Assembly (NCBI RefSeq): GCF_004364805.1
Contig: NZ_SOAP01000001.1
Coordinates: forward strand, 62,001 to 126,000
Source of the DNA: Pelagimonas phthalicica
GTDB taxonomy: Bacteria > Pseudomonadota > Alphaproteobacteria > Rhodobacterales > Rhodobacteraceae
Length of the DNA stretch: 64,000 nt
Direction of reading: 5' to 3'
Numbering within the stretch: position 1 is the first letter of the stretch; the number at the start of each line of letters is the position of its first letter. Shown piece by piece: positions 52,482-61,493 of the stretch. The position numbers were made by a program, and so were the translations under genes. The notes under the pieces were generated by a model. It worked only from the letters and a program-made list of their open reading frames with translations, was not told the DNA's origin and ran no database searches.

Positions 52482-53209
52482 ACGTTATGACCACCAAGAA
52501 AATCGCGGCCTGGAAAGACTGCCTTGACGCTCAGATCGACGTATTGAACCAAGCGGGCTATGCGTTTGCGAGTGAAGTTCAATACAAACAACCTCCGCTT
52601 TGCCCAGCCAGCTCGCAAGCCAAACGCGCCTGGGATAAGCTAGCGAAACTGAGCCGCCTTCCCGAATTCTGTCTGGAGATGGTCCATCACTTGGGACAAG
52701 TCGACCTGCGTCACGCATATCCCCATGACGATGCCAAACCTTTACAAGAGCTCGCCCATTTCGACCCATTCGTCTTTGATCCAGAATATCTGAGCGAAGG
52801 TTTTTCGGAAATGTTCTTGAAGCCCGGGCAAAAGTACTTTGTCGAATTTGCACCCGATATAAATCACAAGGCAGATGTGTCAGGCGGTGACGGTTACGGA
52901 TTTTGGATGGAGATCGAACGCGCCTCCACTTCGCGCCGCCTCGACCCTCAGCAACTCGCCTTTGACGGTGCCGATTGGCAAGAACAACAAGCACCAACGC
53001 CTCCCTCTGTCACAGACGTAACAATAGAACCTGTGCAAATGCCACTCCTGGACTATGTCGACGCGACATTGGTAAACGGCGGTTTCTTTGGGTTATACCT
53101 TGATGGCGGGTTTAGTGACGTGACTCGCAAGAACATTGAAACCCGAGATCTGGGCACACACCCGATCCTGGATGAACTGCGTGGCATCGCCGCGAAAACC
53201 CTCAGCTAA
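52478..53209 (+). CDS. Unrecognised cytoplasmic protein
   Basis: 243 residues (GTG at 52478, or ATG at 52487). Sequence DVLNQAGYAFASEVQYK, LSRLPEFCLEMVHHLGQVDLR, FDPFVFDPEYL and VEFAPDINHKADVSGGDGYGFWM, without signal peptide or membrane segment. The fold may be of the SMI1/SUKH type, though I cannot show it. It forms a convergent pair with the next gene, and both are next to a MITE-like element. Base composition is lower in G+C than neighbours. Confidence 0.5.
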   Translation: MNVMTTKKIAAWKDCLDAQIDVLNQAGYAFASEVQYKQPPLCPASSQAKRAWDKLAKLSRLPEFCLEMVHHLGQVDLRHAYPHDDAKPLQELAHFDPFVFDPEYLSEGFSEMFLKPGQKYFVEFAPDINHKADVSGGDGYGFWMEIERASTSRRLDPQQLAFDGADWQEQQAPTPPSVTDVTIEPVQMPLLDYVDATLVNGGFFGLYLDGGFSDVTRKNIETRDLGTHPILDELRGIAAKTLS

Positions 53210-53227
53210 CACTCTCAGAAGCCCCTA

Positions 53228-54001
53228 CTAAGACCGCGTCCGCCACTTGTCCAAGGCCTCTTGCGCCTCTTTGGCCAGCGGATCGATATAGAGCTTTTCA
53301 AGTTTGGGCATCAAACCGGCTCCGGCAAACCCTTGGGGCAAGGAATAATCTTCCTCCAGATCTTCCTCCTCAAGCTCCAATTCCAAGCTTTCCAAAGACG
53401 CGAATTCCGACAGAAGCAGGTTGGTTACCGTCTGTTGATCCACAGGACCACCGGACACGCCGATACTATCGGCAGCCGCGTAGAGCGTTTTCAGGGCCGG
53501 ATGTCGCACCGGTGCCCGCAGCGCAAATTGCCCAAATAAGTCCAGCTTTTCCAAAGCTGGGCATTGTTCAAGAAACGGCCCGATCTCGCCGAGCTTTCCG
53601 TAATACTGCCCGCCATTGAACAATTGCGACATATCGCCGAGAACAGCTTTGCGCAAGGACGGCAAAGGTTGATCCAAACGCACAATGGCGGCGCGCATGT
53701 CGTAATCACCCAACCGGTGCTGAGCATAGTAATGCGAGGTTCCGACCGCCAGAATCTCAACCTTTTGGGCCAAGGGATCGCTCATAAAACTGCCGATGAG
53801 GTCCACCTGAACAGGCGCGGCTAGAAAAGCCACAGCCTTCAGACCCTCCGGTAAGTTATCAATCGGGTCCAAACCGTCCATCGCCGGAACACCAATCAAC
53901 AGCTTGCCCTGCCGTTGCGAGCAATTTTTGAACCCATAAGATGCCAGAGCCTTTGCAAAGGGCGATTTGGAATTGCCAAAGGGGTTAAGAGAAAATCGCA
54001 T
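53228..54001 (-). CDS. Unrecognised leucine-rich-repeat-like protein
   Basis: 257 residues. Repeated segments with L-x-x-L-x-L spacing (ALEKLDLFGQFAL, HPALKTLYAAADS, FASLESLELELEEEDLEED, MPKLEKLYIDP) suggest LRR-type repeats, as in the STM4015/WGR-associated proteins. No signal peptide. The acidic ELELEEEDLEED is notable. It faces the previous gene with an 18-bp gap. Confidence 0.5.
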   Translation of the reverse strand: MRFSLNPFGNSKSPFAKALASYGFKNCSQRQGKLLIGVPAMDGLDPIDNLPEGLKAVAFLAAPVQVDLIGSFMSDPLAQKVEILAVGTSHYYAQHRLGDYDMRAAIVRLDQPLPSLRKAVLGDMSQLFNGGQYYGKLGEIGPFLEQCPALEKLDLFGQFALRAPVRHPALKTLYAAADSIGVSGGPVDQQTVTNLLLSEFASLESLELELEEEDLEEDYSLPQGFAGAGLMPKLEKLYIDPLAKEAQEALDKWRTRS

Positions 54002-54039
54002 GTCCCACGCCTGAAAAAGTTGCGTCTGCCCCTATGCTA

Positions 54040-54348
54040 GGGTCAGGACCCATTAATTCGCAATGCTCAGCATGGAAAAATACGTGTTATCGGCGGTTTG
54101 AATTTCGCAGACAAGGCTGGTTGCCTTGGCAAGAAAATCGAGTCACTGAGAGCATTTATTTCTCCATGCCCGTCCTCCCGAAGGGAGGCCAATAGATATT
54201 GGCGCGCCTCTGGCGCGACGGGTTCGCCGGATTTTGCCCCAGCCTGCGTTATATACCCTTGAAAGAGAAACACTAATCCTGCGGGCATATGCCTGGTTTG
54301 GAACAAAATCTGGCGAACTGAGCGTCGCGAATTAATGGGTCCTGACCC
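54040..54348. mobile_element. MITE-like element with 22-bp perfect terminal inverted repeats
   Basis: GGGTCAGGACCCATTAATTCGC (given in two parts: GGGTCAGGACCC then ATTAATTCGC) at 54040-54061 is repeated inverted at 54327-54348. An imperfect extension (GCTCAG, 54064-54069 with CTGAGC) continues the repeat. The element is flanked by TA on both sides (54038-54039 and 54349-54350), as produced by IS630/mariner-type or some IS5-group transposases. The 265-bp interior has no transposase reading frame; a 79-codon minus-strand frame is present but without known features. Probably a non-autonomous element mobilised in trans. Confidence 0.8.
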
Positions 54349-54374
54349 TAAGCACGCGCCGGGAAACCGCCAAC

Positions 54375-54403
54375 AAAAAAGGGGCCCAGACGGGGCCCCT
54401 TTT
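54375..54403 (-). terminator. degP terminator
   Basis: AAAAGGGGCCC pairs with GGGCCCCTTTT and on the minus strand runs into TTTTTT. Confidence 0.9.
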
Positions 54404-54424
54404 GAAATGATAGGATTGCTTGCG

Positions 54425-55939
54425 TTACTCAGTCAAGCCAAGCGCAACAAAGCGTGGATCACCACCACGGCGCACCAGCAGCAGGATCGACTTGCGACCC
54501 GCTTCTTTCGCCGCATCAATGCGCTCTTTCAGCGAGTCCAGATCAGCAACCGGGTTTTGCCCCGCTTCGGTGATCAGATCACCCGCGCGCAGACCTTTTT
54601 CAAAGGCGGTCGAGGTCTCGTCAACCGCAACCACCGCAAGACCTGTGGCTTTTTCATCCAGGCCAAGCTCGCCACGGATCTCATCCGTCAGTGGGCTCAG
54701 GGTCAGGCCCATCAGTTCGAGCTTCGAAGGCTCTTCTGGTGTGTCATCTTCAACGGCGGCAGGCGCTTTGCCCTCAGCCTCTTCACGGCGGCCCAGAGTC
54801 ACCTTAAGGGTTTGCGTTTCACCGTTACGGTTCACGACAACGCGCACAGTCTTGCCGACCGGAGCATTGGCCACGACGCGCACCAACTGGCGGGTGTCTT
54901 CGACCGCTACACCGTCAAAGTTCACGATCACATCGCCAGCTTCGACACCGCCATCCTTGGCAGGACCATCCGGCACATCAGAGACCAGCGCGCCTTTGGC
55001 TTCTTCCAGACCCAGCGATTCCGCCAGATCTTCGGTCACGTCCTGTATGCGCACACCCAGCCAACCGCGACGGGTTTCACCAAACTCTTTCAGCTGGTCG
55101 ACAACCTTGGTGACAACGTTGGACGCCATCGAGAACCCAATCCCGATCGAGCCGCCATTGGGCGACAGGATCGCGGTGTTTACGCCGATCACGTCGCCAT
55201 CCATGTTGAACAGCGGACCACCCGAGTTACCACGGTTAATAGCGGCATCGGTCTGGATGTAGTCGTCATAGGTCCCGCTCAGCGCACGATTGCGGGCCGA
55301 GATAATACCAGCGGACACGGAAAAGCCCTGCCCCAGCGGATTGCCCATCGCCATGACCCAATCGCCAACGCGGCCCGTGTCACTGTCACCAAAGCTGACG
55401 AATTTCAGCGGCTCTTCGGCTTCAACCTTGAGCAGTGCAATGTCCGTGTTCGGATCGGTGCCGATCAGCTTGGCAGGCAATTCGAACCCTTCGAAGAATT
55501 CGATCAGGATCTCATCCGCGCCCTCGATCACATGGTTGTTGGTTACGACATATCCGTCCTCGGAGATGACGAAACCAGACCCCAGGGCCGAGCTGCGCCG
55601 TGGGCGATCACCTTCACCACCGCGATCCTGGAATTCGCGGAAAAAGTCTTCGAACGGGGATCCTTCGGGCACGATCCCCTGTGGGCCACCACGCCCTTCG
55701 ACAACGGTCGAAGTTGTGATGTTCACAACCGATGGGCTGATGCGTTCAGCCAGGTCAGCAAAGCTTTCGGGCGCGCCGCGGGCATGCGCCATCAGCGATT
55801 GCGACAAGATCAGAACCATCGACAATGTCGTCAGCCAGAACAGGCGCAATGGCGTCACATTGTCCTTGGTCAAAGCGAGGGTTTGGGGTTTCAACTTGGC
55901 ACTCCTTGTCCATTTCGGCGGGTTACACACGTTCTGCAT
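54425..55939 (-). CDS. degP: Do-like periplasmic serine protease (DegP/DegQ type)
   Basis: 504 residues. Signal segment (LFWLTTLSMVLILSQSLMAHA), trypsin-like domain with H in VVTNNHVIEGA, D in NTDIALLKVE and S in NRGNSGGPLF; two PDZ domains (GWLGVRIQDVTEDLAES and LTEITAGQNPVAD-like region). It degrades or holds misfolded envelope proteins. It is not in the usual hflKC operon; it sits upstream, divergent from gor. GAGGCGAG supports the ATG at 55939. Confidence 0.95.
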   Translation of the reverse strand: MQNVCNPPKWTRSAKLKPQTLALTKDNVTPLRLFWLTTLSMVLILSQSLMAHARGAPESFADLAERISPSVVNITTSTVVEGRGGPQGIVPEGSPFEDFFREFQDRGGEGDRPRRSSALGSGFVISEDGYVVTNNHVIEGADEILIEFFEGFELPAKLIGTDPNTDIALLKVEAEEPLKFVSFGDSDTGRVGDWVMAMGNPLGQGFSVSAGIISARNRALSGTYDDYIQTDAAINRGNSGGPLFNMDGDVIGVNTAILSPNGGSIGIGFSMASNVVTKVVDQLKEFGETRRGWLGVRIQDVTEDLAESLGLEEAKGALVSDVPDGPAKDGGVEAGDVIVNFDGVAVEDTRQLVRVVANAPVGKTVRVVVNRNGETQTLKVTLGRREEAEGKAPAAVEDDTPEEPSKLELMGLTLSPLTDEIRGELGLDEKATGLAVVAVDETSTAFEKGLRAGDLITEAGQNPVADLDSLKERIDAAKEAGRKSILLLVRRGGDPRFVALGLTE

Positions 55940-56276
55940 GTTTCTGCTCGCCTCTTGTTAATGTGTCAAAGATAGGTGCGATTGCGCAACACCAAAGGAG
56001 GGAAATCCTCACCTCAAGCAAATGTGAGGTGCTGGTGAGCGAAACTTTGCAAACGCAAGCTGTCTATCTTGGCAGAACTCCTGATCAATTTTGGCGGTAT
56101 TGGGCCAAATCGAAGTTAACGAATTGTAAAAGTCCGCCTTTCAACAAAACCTAATCAAAACCTGTAACGCTTTTGACAAAGACGTGCGATGTCGACCGAT
56201 GACAAGGGGCACTGGCCTTCCTATCTGGGCTGTGAAATATCTTTGCCAAAGCGAACACAACCAGATGAGGCCCGTC
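55940..56276. other. Divergent regulatory region between degP and gor
   Basis: 337 bp with no gene. A/T-rich stretch 56090-56160 and TTGACA at 56175-56180 are the only promoter-like marks; a matching -10 is not clear. Confidence 0.4.
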
Positions 56277-57638
56277 ATGAGCACCTTTGATTTCGATCTT
56301 TTTGTCATTGGCGGAGGCTCTGGCGGCGTTCGGGCCGCACGTGTCGCAGCGGGTGAAACCGGTGCCAAGGTTGGCCTGGCCGAAGAAGACCGCTATGGCG
56401 GCACCTGTGTTATTCGCGGCTGTGTGCCCAAGAAACTGATGGTCTTTGCTTCGGGCTATCCCGAAATGGTCGCCGAAGCCCAGGCCTATGGCTGGGATAT
56501 GAGCGCCGGGGATTTCAACTGGGATCACTTCCACGACAAATTGACGACCGAGTTGGACCGTCTCGAAGGTATCTATCGCAAATTGCTCGCCGGTAGCGGT
56601 GTCGAAAGCTTTGATGCCCGCGCCAAGATTGTCGATGCCCACACGGTCGAGCTGTCGACCGGCGAGCGCAAGACGGCCAAGCATATCCTGCTCGCCATGG
56701 GCGGCCGCCCGGTCATCCCGGATTTCCCCGGTTCGGAACTGGCGATTTCCTCGAACGAGATTTTCCACCTGCCGAAACTGCCCGAAAACATCCTGATCGT
56801 TGGCGGCGGCTATATTGCTTCGGAATTTGCCGGGATCATGAATGGGCTTGGCGTGAAGACCACGCAATTTTACCGCGGCGAACAGATCCTGCGTGGCTTT
56901 GACCAGGAAGCACGCGACCTGATCGCCTCTGAAATGATCCGCAAGGGTGTTGACTTGCAACTCAACACCAATGTCGCGTCATTGGAAAAAGCCGGAGATC
57001 GCATCAAGGTCACCGACACCAATGGAGTCGAAACCCTGTTTGACCACGTGATGTTCGCCACCGGTCGCCGCCCCAATACCGACGATATGGGTCTCGAAGA
57101 GGTGGGCGTTAAAATCGGCAAAAAGGGCGAGGTCATTGTGGATGAGTATTCCCAAACCGCCGTTCCTTCGATCTATGCGATTGGTGACGTAACTGACCGC
57201 GTGAACCTGACTCCGGTTGCCATTCGCGAAGGCATGGCCTTTGTCTCGACCGTGTTCCGCGGCGACCCCATGCCGGTTGATCACGAGCTGATCCCAAGTG
57301 CAGTCTTTACCCAACCGGAATTCGGCACAATTGGTCTCTCCGAAGAAGAGGCCAAGGCGCAGGAACCGATCGAAGTCTACACGACAAATTTCAAGGCCAT
57401 GCAATCCAGCTTTGCCGGGGGCGAGGAAAAAGTGCTGATGAAACTGATCGTCAGCCAGGCCAACCGCAAGGTCTTGGGCTGCCATATCGTCGCACCAGCG
57501 GCGGGCGAAATGATCCAGTTGGCCGGAATCGCCGTAAAAATGGGGGCAACGAAAGAAGATGTCGACCGAGTGGTTGCGGTTCACCCCGTAATGGCCGAAG
57601 AACTTGTCACAATGCGGAACCCCACGCGGACTGGTTGA
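56277..57638 (+). CDS. gor: Glutathione reductase
   Basis: 453 residues. FAD motif FVIGGGSGGVRAARV, the redox-active disulfide GGTCVIRGCVPKK (C44/C49), NAD(P)H motif ILIVGGGYIASEFAG, and C-terminal His-Glu (VAVHPVMAEELV). It keeps glutathione reduced with NADPH. ATG at 56277 has GAGG 6 bp upstream; the frame runs longer upstream but lacks homology. Confidence 0.96.
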   Translation: MSTFDFDLFVIGGGSGGVRAARVAAGETGAKVGLAEEDRYGGTCVIRGCVPKKLMVFASGYPEMVAEAQAYGWDMSAGDFNWDHFHDKLTTELDRLEGIYRKLLAGSGVESFDARAKIVDAHTVELSTGERKTAKHILLAMGGRPVIPDFPGSELAISSNEIFHLPKLPENILIVGGGYIASEFAGIMNGLGVKTTQFYRGEQILRGFDQEARDLIASEMIRKGVDLQLNTNVASLEKAGDRIKVTDTNGVETLFDHVMFATGRRPNTDDMGLEEVGVKIGKKGEVIVDEYSQTAVPSIYAIGDVTDRVNLTPVAIREGMAFVSTVFRGDPMPVDHELIPSAVFTQPEFGTIGLSEEEAKAQEPIEVYTTNFKAMQSSFAGGEEKVLMKLIVSQANRKVLGCHIVAPAAGEMIQLAGIAVKMGATKEDVDRVVAVHPVMAEELVTMRNPTRTG

Positions 57639-57706
57639 ATTTTAACCAAATCACGCACAGGTTACTGTAGATAAGACGCCAGAGGACCAGAGAAGGACAA
57701 CGCTTC

Positions 57707-58852
57707 ATGGCAGGAAACAGTGGCGGCCCCTGGGGGGGCGGCGGAAATAACGGGAATAATGGCAGCGGCAATAATGGTCGCGGCCCGCAAGGTGGCGGGG
57801 GCAAACGCCCCGATGACGGCCAGATTCCCGAAATCGACGAGTTGATGAAAAAAGGTCAGGAGCAGCTGCGCGTGCTCATGGGCGGGCGCAGTGACAATGG
57901 TGGTGGCCGTCGCAATGGCGGCGGTGGCAGCCCGGCGGGCCCTGGCTTTACCCGTGGGACCGTGGCCTTGGGCGTGTTCGGTCTGATCGCTCTGTGGCTT
58001 TTCGCCAGCTTTTACACCGTGCGCCCGGAAGAGCAGTCAGTTGAGCTTTTCCTTGGTGAATATTCCAGCACCGGCAATCCGGGTCTGAACTTTGCACCTT
58101 GGCCGCTGGTAACCGCCGAGGTGGTCAATGTGACCTCGGAACGTTCGGAAACCATCGGGGCTGGCCGGAACGGCAATGGACTGATGCTGACCACGGACGC
58201 CAACATCGTCGACATCGATTTCCAGGTCGTTTGGAACATCACCGATCCGGCGAAATACCTCTTCAACATCCGCGACCCCGAACTGACCGTTCAAGCGGTG
58301 TCTGAGGCGGTCATGCGCGAAATCATCGCGGCGACCAACCTCGCTCCGATCCTGAACCGTGATCGTGGTGTCATCGCCGACACCGCCATGGCCAATATCC
58401 AGACCACTCTTGATGAGTATGAATCGGGTATTTCCATTGTTCGCGTGAACCTGGCCAAGGCTGACCCGCCACGCGAAGTCATCAACGCCTTCCGCGAAGT
58501 TCAAGAAGCCGAGCAAGAGCGAGATCGTTTGGAGCGCCAGGCGGATGCCTATGCCAACAAGGTTGTGGCCGAAGCCCGTGGTTCTGCGGCGCAGGTTCTG
58601 GAACAGGCCGAAGCCTATCGCGCCCGCGTTGTGAACGAAGCCGTCGGTGAGGCCGCGCGCTTTACCTCGGTTCGCGAAGAATACGCCAAGGCACCAGATG
58701 TGACGCGCAAGCGTCTGTATCTGGAAACCATGGAAAACGTGCTGGGCGGGGTCGACAAAATGATCCTCGATCCCAGCCTGACCGGCGAAGGCGGCGTTGT
58801 CCCCTATCTGCCACTGAATGAGCTGACCCGCTCGAGCGGAGGCAAGAACTGA
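57707..58852 (+). CDS. hflK: Membrane protease regulator HflK
   Basis: 381 residues. Gly/Asn-rich N-terminus (NNGNNGSGNNGRG), one TM segment (VALGVFGLIALWLFASFY), and a SPFH/band-7 domain ending in a coiled coil (EAEQERDRLERQADAYAN). HflK and HflC form a cage around FtsH. The stop overlaps the hflC start (TGATG). Confidence 0.96.
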   Translation: MAGNSGGPWGGGGNNGNNGSGNNGRGPQGGGGKRPDDGQIPEIDELMKKGQEQLRVLMGGRSDNGGGRRNGGGGSPAGPGFTRGTVALGVFGLIALWLFASFYTVRPEEQSVELFLGEYSSTGNPGLNFAPWPLVTAEVVNVTSERSETIGAGRNGNGLMLTTDANIVDIDFQVVWNITDPAKYLFNIRDPELTVQAVSEAVMREIIAATNLAPILNRDRGVIADTAMANIQTTLDEYESGISIVRVNLAKADPPREVINAFREVQEAEQERDRLERQADAYANKVVAEARGSAAQVLEQAEAYRARVVNEAVGEAARFTSVREEYAKAPDVTRKRLYLETMENVLGGVDKMILDPSLTGEGGVVPYLPLNELTRSSGGKN

Positions 58853-59739
58853 TGCGCAAGACAACTTATCTCCTTCCCGCTTTTGTGGTGTTGCTGGTGA
58901 TCTTCCTTTCGTCGATCTTTGTGGTTGATGAACGGGAAAAGGCGCTGGTGCTGCAATTTGGTCAGATCAAGGCCGTGAAAGAAGAGCCGGGCCTGGCCTT
59001 CAAGATCCCTCTGATCCAAGAGGTTGTGCGGTACGAAGACCGTATCCTGTCGCTGGATTCCGAAGAGATCGAAGTCACCCCGTCAGACGACCGCCGTCTG
59101 GTTGTGGACGCCTTTGCCCGTTATCGGATTTCCGATGTGGTTCAATATCGCCAAGCGGTGGGTGCCGGTGGCACGCGCGTTGCCGAGGAACGCCTGTCCG
59201 GCATTCTCAACTCGATGATCCGCGAAGTGCTGGGTGCCGATCAGGTGACCTCTGACCGCATCCTGTCCGAAGATCGCCGCGAGCTGACCGACCGTATCCG
59301 TGACCGCGCCCGGCTACAGGCGCAATCGCTGGGGCTTGAGGTTGTGGACGTGCGTCTGAAGCAAACCAACCTGCCGCCCACCAGCCTTGAGGTAACCTTT
59401 GCCCGGATGCGTGCAGAACGTCAGCGTGAAGCCGCAGACGAAATCGCCCGCGGTAACGAAGCTGCTCAGCGTGTCCGCGCCCTGGCGGATCGTACCGTGG
59501 TGGAAACCACCTCGGAAGCTGAGAAAGAAGCGAACATCATTCGCGGTGAAGCGGATGCGGAACGCAACCGTGTCTTTGCCGAGGCCTATGGCGCGGATGA
59601 GGAATTCTTTGCTTTCTATCGCTCGCTGCAAGCTTATGAAAAGGCGCTGCAAGGCGGCAATTCGTCAATCATCATGACGCCGGATAGCCAGTTCTTTGAC
59701 TATTTCGGAAGCGAAACCGCGGCACCTGCTCAGCAATGA
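58852..59739 (+). CDS. hflC: Membrane protease regulator HflC
   Basis: 295 residues. N-terminal TM (LLPAFVVLLVIFLSSIFVV), then SPFH domain (VDEREKALVLQFGQIKAV, SLDSEEIEVTPSDDRRL) and coiled coil. Partner of HflK; its 3' end overlaps the DUF2065 gene by 4 bp. Confidence 0.96.
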   Translation: MRKTTYLLPAFVVLLVIFLSSIFVVDEREKALVLQFGQIKAVKEEPGLAFKIPLIQEVVRYEDRILSLDSEEIEVTPSDDRRLVVDAFARYRISDVVQYRQAVGAGGTRVAEERLSGILNSMIREVLGADQVTSDRILSEDRRELTDRIRDRARLQAQSLGLEVVDVRLKQTNLPPTSLEVTFARMRAERQREAADEIARGNEAAQRVRALADRTVVETTSEAEKEANIIRGEADAERNRVFAEAYGADEEFFAFYRSLQAYEKALQGGNSSIIMTPDSQFFDYFGSETAAPAQQ

Positions 59740-59924
59740 GCTGGACAGATATACTAACGGGGATCGGAATGGTCCTCGTGATCGAGGGGCTGGTCTATGC
59801 ACTAGCCCCTTCGCTTGTGGAGCGCCTGCTGGAAGCGCTGCGCGAGATGCCCTTGGACGCACGACGCAACCTGGGTCTGGCAACCCTAGTGACCGGTATC
59901 ATCTTTTTGTGGATTGCGAATTAA
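59736..59924 (+). CDS. DUF2065 membrane protein
   Basis: 62 residues with two hydrophobic segments (ILTGIGMVLVIEGLVYALAP, LATLVTGIIFLWIA) and RRNLGLATLV in between. DUF2065 typically accompanies hflKC; ATGA overlap with hflC. Confidence 0.9.
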   Translation: MSWTDILTGIGMVLVIEGLVYALAPSLVERLLEALREMPLDARRNLGLATLVTGIIFLWIAN

Positions 59925-59950
59925 CGCCTACGATCCCGGCAAGCGGTAAT

Positions 59951-59994
59951 AAATTTCGTGCACGAAATTTGCAAATTCCGTCGACGGAATTTGT
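59951..59994. repeat. Double-palindrome element, copy 2
   Basis: AAATTTCGTGCACGAAATTT (59951-59970) and AAATTCCGTCGACGGAATTT (59973-59992), joined by GC; both are perfect 20-bp palindromes. The second, with flanks, is identical to copy 1 at 22649-22672, and both are followed by CACCGCC and GACAC. It lies between the convergent DUF2065 and rpiA genes. Confidence 0.75.
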
Positions 59995-60043
59995 TTCGCA
60001 CCGCCTGACACGTCACTCCGACCTGACCGACAGTCCTTGGATC

Positions 60044-60826
60044 TTAAATATCGCGGAACAGATTGTCGGTCTCGACAAAATCCAGGCGATCTTCTGACAC
60101 GGTGCCCTCGTTGATGTCGCGGGTTTCGACCCGACCATCGCCATAGCCGATCACCACCTTGTCGCAAATATCGATAAACAGCCCGTTTTCAACAACGCCG
60201 GGGATCTGATTGATCACCATGGCCAGCTGGCGCGGATTGCCAATTCGCCCAAGATGCAGGTCCAGAATATGGTTCCCCTCATCCGTGACAAAGGGCACGC
60301 TGCCATTCATACGAAGCGAAGCCTGCCGCCCCATCACATCCATGGAAACAAGGGTTTCCTCGATCAGGGCCTGGGTGGTTTGCCAGCCAAAGGGAATAAC
60401 CTCGATCGGCAGGGGAAAGCTGCCGAGGTGCTCGACCTCTTTGGCCGCATCAGCAATAACCACCATCTGGTCAGACGCCGTTGCAACGATCTTTTCCTGC
60501 AACAACGCCCCGCCGCCGCCTTTGATCAGCGACAGATCCGCATCAAATTCATCCGCCCCATCAATGGTCAGATCCAGCCAACGCGCCTCGTCCAGCGAGA
60601 TCACCTTGATCCCGACCTCGCGCGCCAATTGCGCCGTGCGGGTCGAGGTCGGCACGCCCAGGATCTTGAGCCCGTCTTGCTCAACCATTTCCCCAAGGCA
60701 TCGCACCAGCCAAGCGGCCGTAGATCCCGTCCCAAGCCCCACGCGCATGCCGTCTTCGACAAACTCGGCCGCACGTTTGGCCGCAACGAATTTGGCCTTG
60801 TCTATGGGGGACAGCTCTCCGGTCAT
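60044..60826 (-). CDS. rpiA: Ribose-5-phosphate isomerase A
   Basis: 260 residues. GLGTGSTAAWLVRCL and GADEFDADLSLIKGGGGALLQEKIVA hold the substrate-binding loop and catalytic Asp/Lys/Glu. It interconverts ribose-5-P and ribulose-5-P. Somewhat longer than E. coli RpiA (219). Confidence 0.97.
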   Translation of the reverse strand: MTGELSPIDKAKFVAAKRAAEFVEDGMRVGLGTGSTAAWLVRCLGEMVEQDGLKILGVPTSTRTAQLAREVGIKVISLDEARWLDLTIDGADEFDADLSLIKGGGGALLQEKIVATASDQMVVIADAAKEVEHLGSFPLPIEVIPFGWQTTQALIEETLVSMDVMGRQASLRMNGSVPFVTDEGNHILDLHLGRIGNPRQLAMVINQIPGVVENGLFIDICDKVVIGYGDGRVETRDINEGTVSEDRLDFVETDNLFRDI

Positions 60827-60924
60827 GGGGCACCTCGGATTGGGACAGACTCTTTATGCGGGCAAATCCTTATAAACCGGTTTCGCCCGCTTGCGAGAGA
60901 AATTTCCCTATAAAATGGTGCGCA

Positions 60925-61368
60925 TTACCCTCGCACGCGCACCGGATCAAACCCAAGAAGGAAGCGGGATTTCGACGGGACCTTGGCCGCGATAGGTTTA
61001 CAGGTCGCACGCGCGTCCAAGATGTTTGTGCCAGATTTTGCCACAGTAAAGTAACCCAATCCCCGCAACACCTTCTTGCCCTGCACCTTGACGAAACCTT
61101 TGCGCAGAATTGCGCGATTGTGTCTGGACATGGTCGAATGCTTATCCGAGGCAATCGCCCCGCATACCATGATCTGCCCGTTTTGCTCGATGACCCGCCA
61201 TGCCAAATGGGTTTTTCCCAAACCACTTGTCCATTGGCTGGAGCTGATGCTGAAATCTTTGGTTACAGGAATTGTCGGTAGTTTGTCTTGGGAAACCGCA
61301 GGAGAGGCGGAAAGCGAAACTACGGCAAAACAGACAGCCAGCAGATGCGATTTAATAGGTTTGGGCAT
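60925..61368 (-). CDS. Small exported protein of unknown function
   Basis: 147 residues. Signal peptide KSHLLAVCFAVVSLSASPAVS, then a compact domain with two cysteines (IMVCGAIAS, RATCKPI) that may form a disulfide. QNGQIMVCGA and VLRGLGYFTVAKSGTN look like short strands. It is conserved only as a signal-plus-domain protein; no family recognised. Confidence 0.65.
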   Translation of the reverse strand: MPKPIKSHLLAVCFAVVSLSASPAVSQDKLPTIPVTKDFSISSSQWTSGLGKTHLAWRVIEQNGQIMVCGAIASDKHSTMSRHNRAILRKGFVKVQGKKVLRGLGYFTVAKSGTNILDARATCKPIAAKVPSKSRFLLGFDPVRVRG

Positions 61369-61493
61369 AACATTCTCTAGTCAGTTGTGAAACTGCCCCT
61401 ATTTAGCGTCACATCCTCGAACGTTCCAGCTATTTCAGTAGATTACGCCGCTGCATCCCTTCGCAGTTTACCGCCAGTTTGCATCTGCTGCTT

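Noticed and set aside
54067-54306. 79-codon minus-strand frame within the MITE-like element as a transposase relic
   Set aside because: No DDE-type motif or HTH visible, and the frame spans the interior without ribosome site. Treated as non-coding filler.
54335-55975. 546-codon frame opposite degP
   Set aside because: Shadow of the DegP catalytic and PDZ domains; starts inside the MITE end and terminator.
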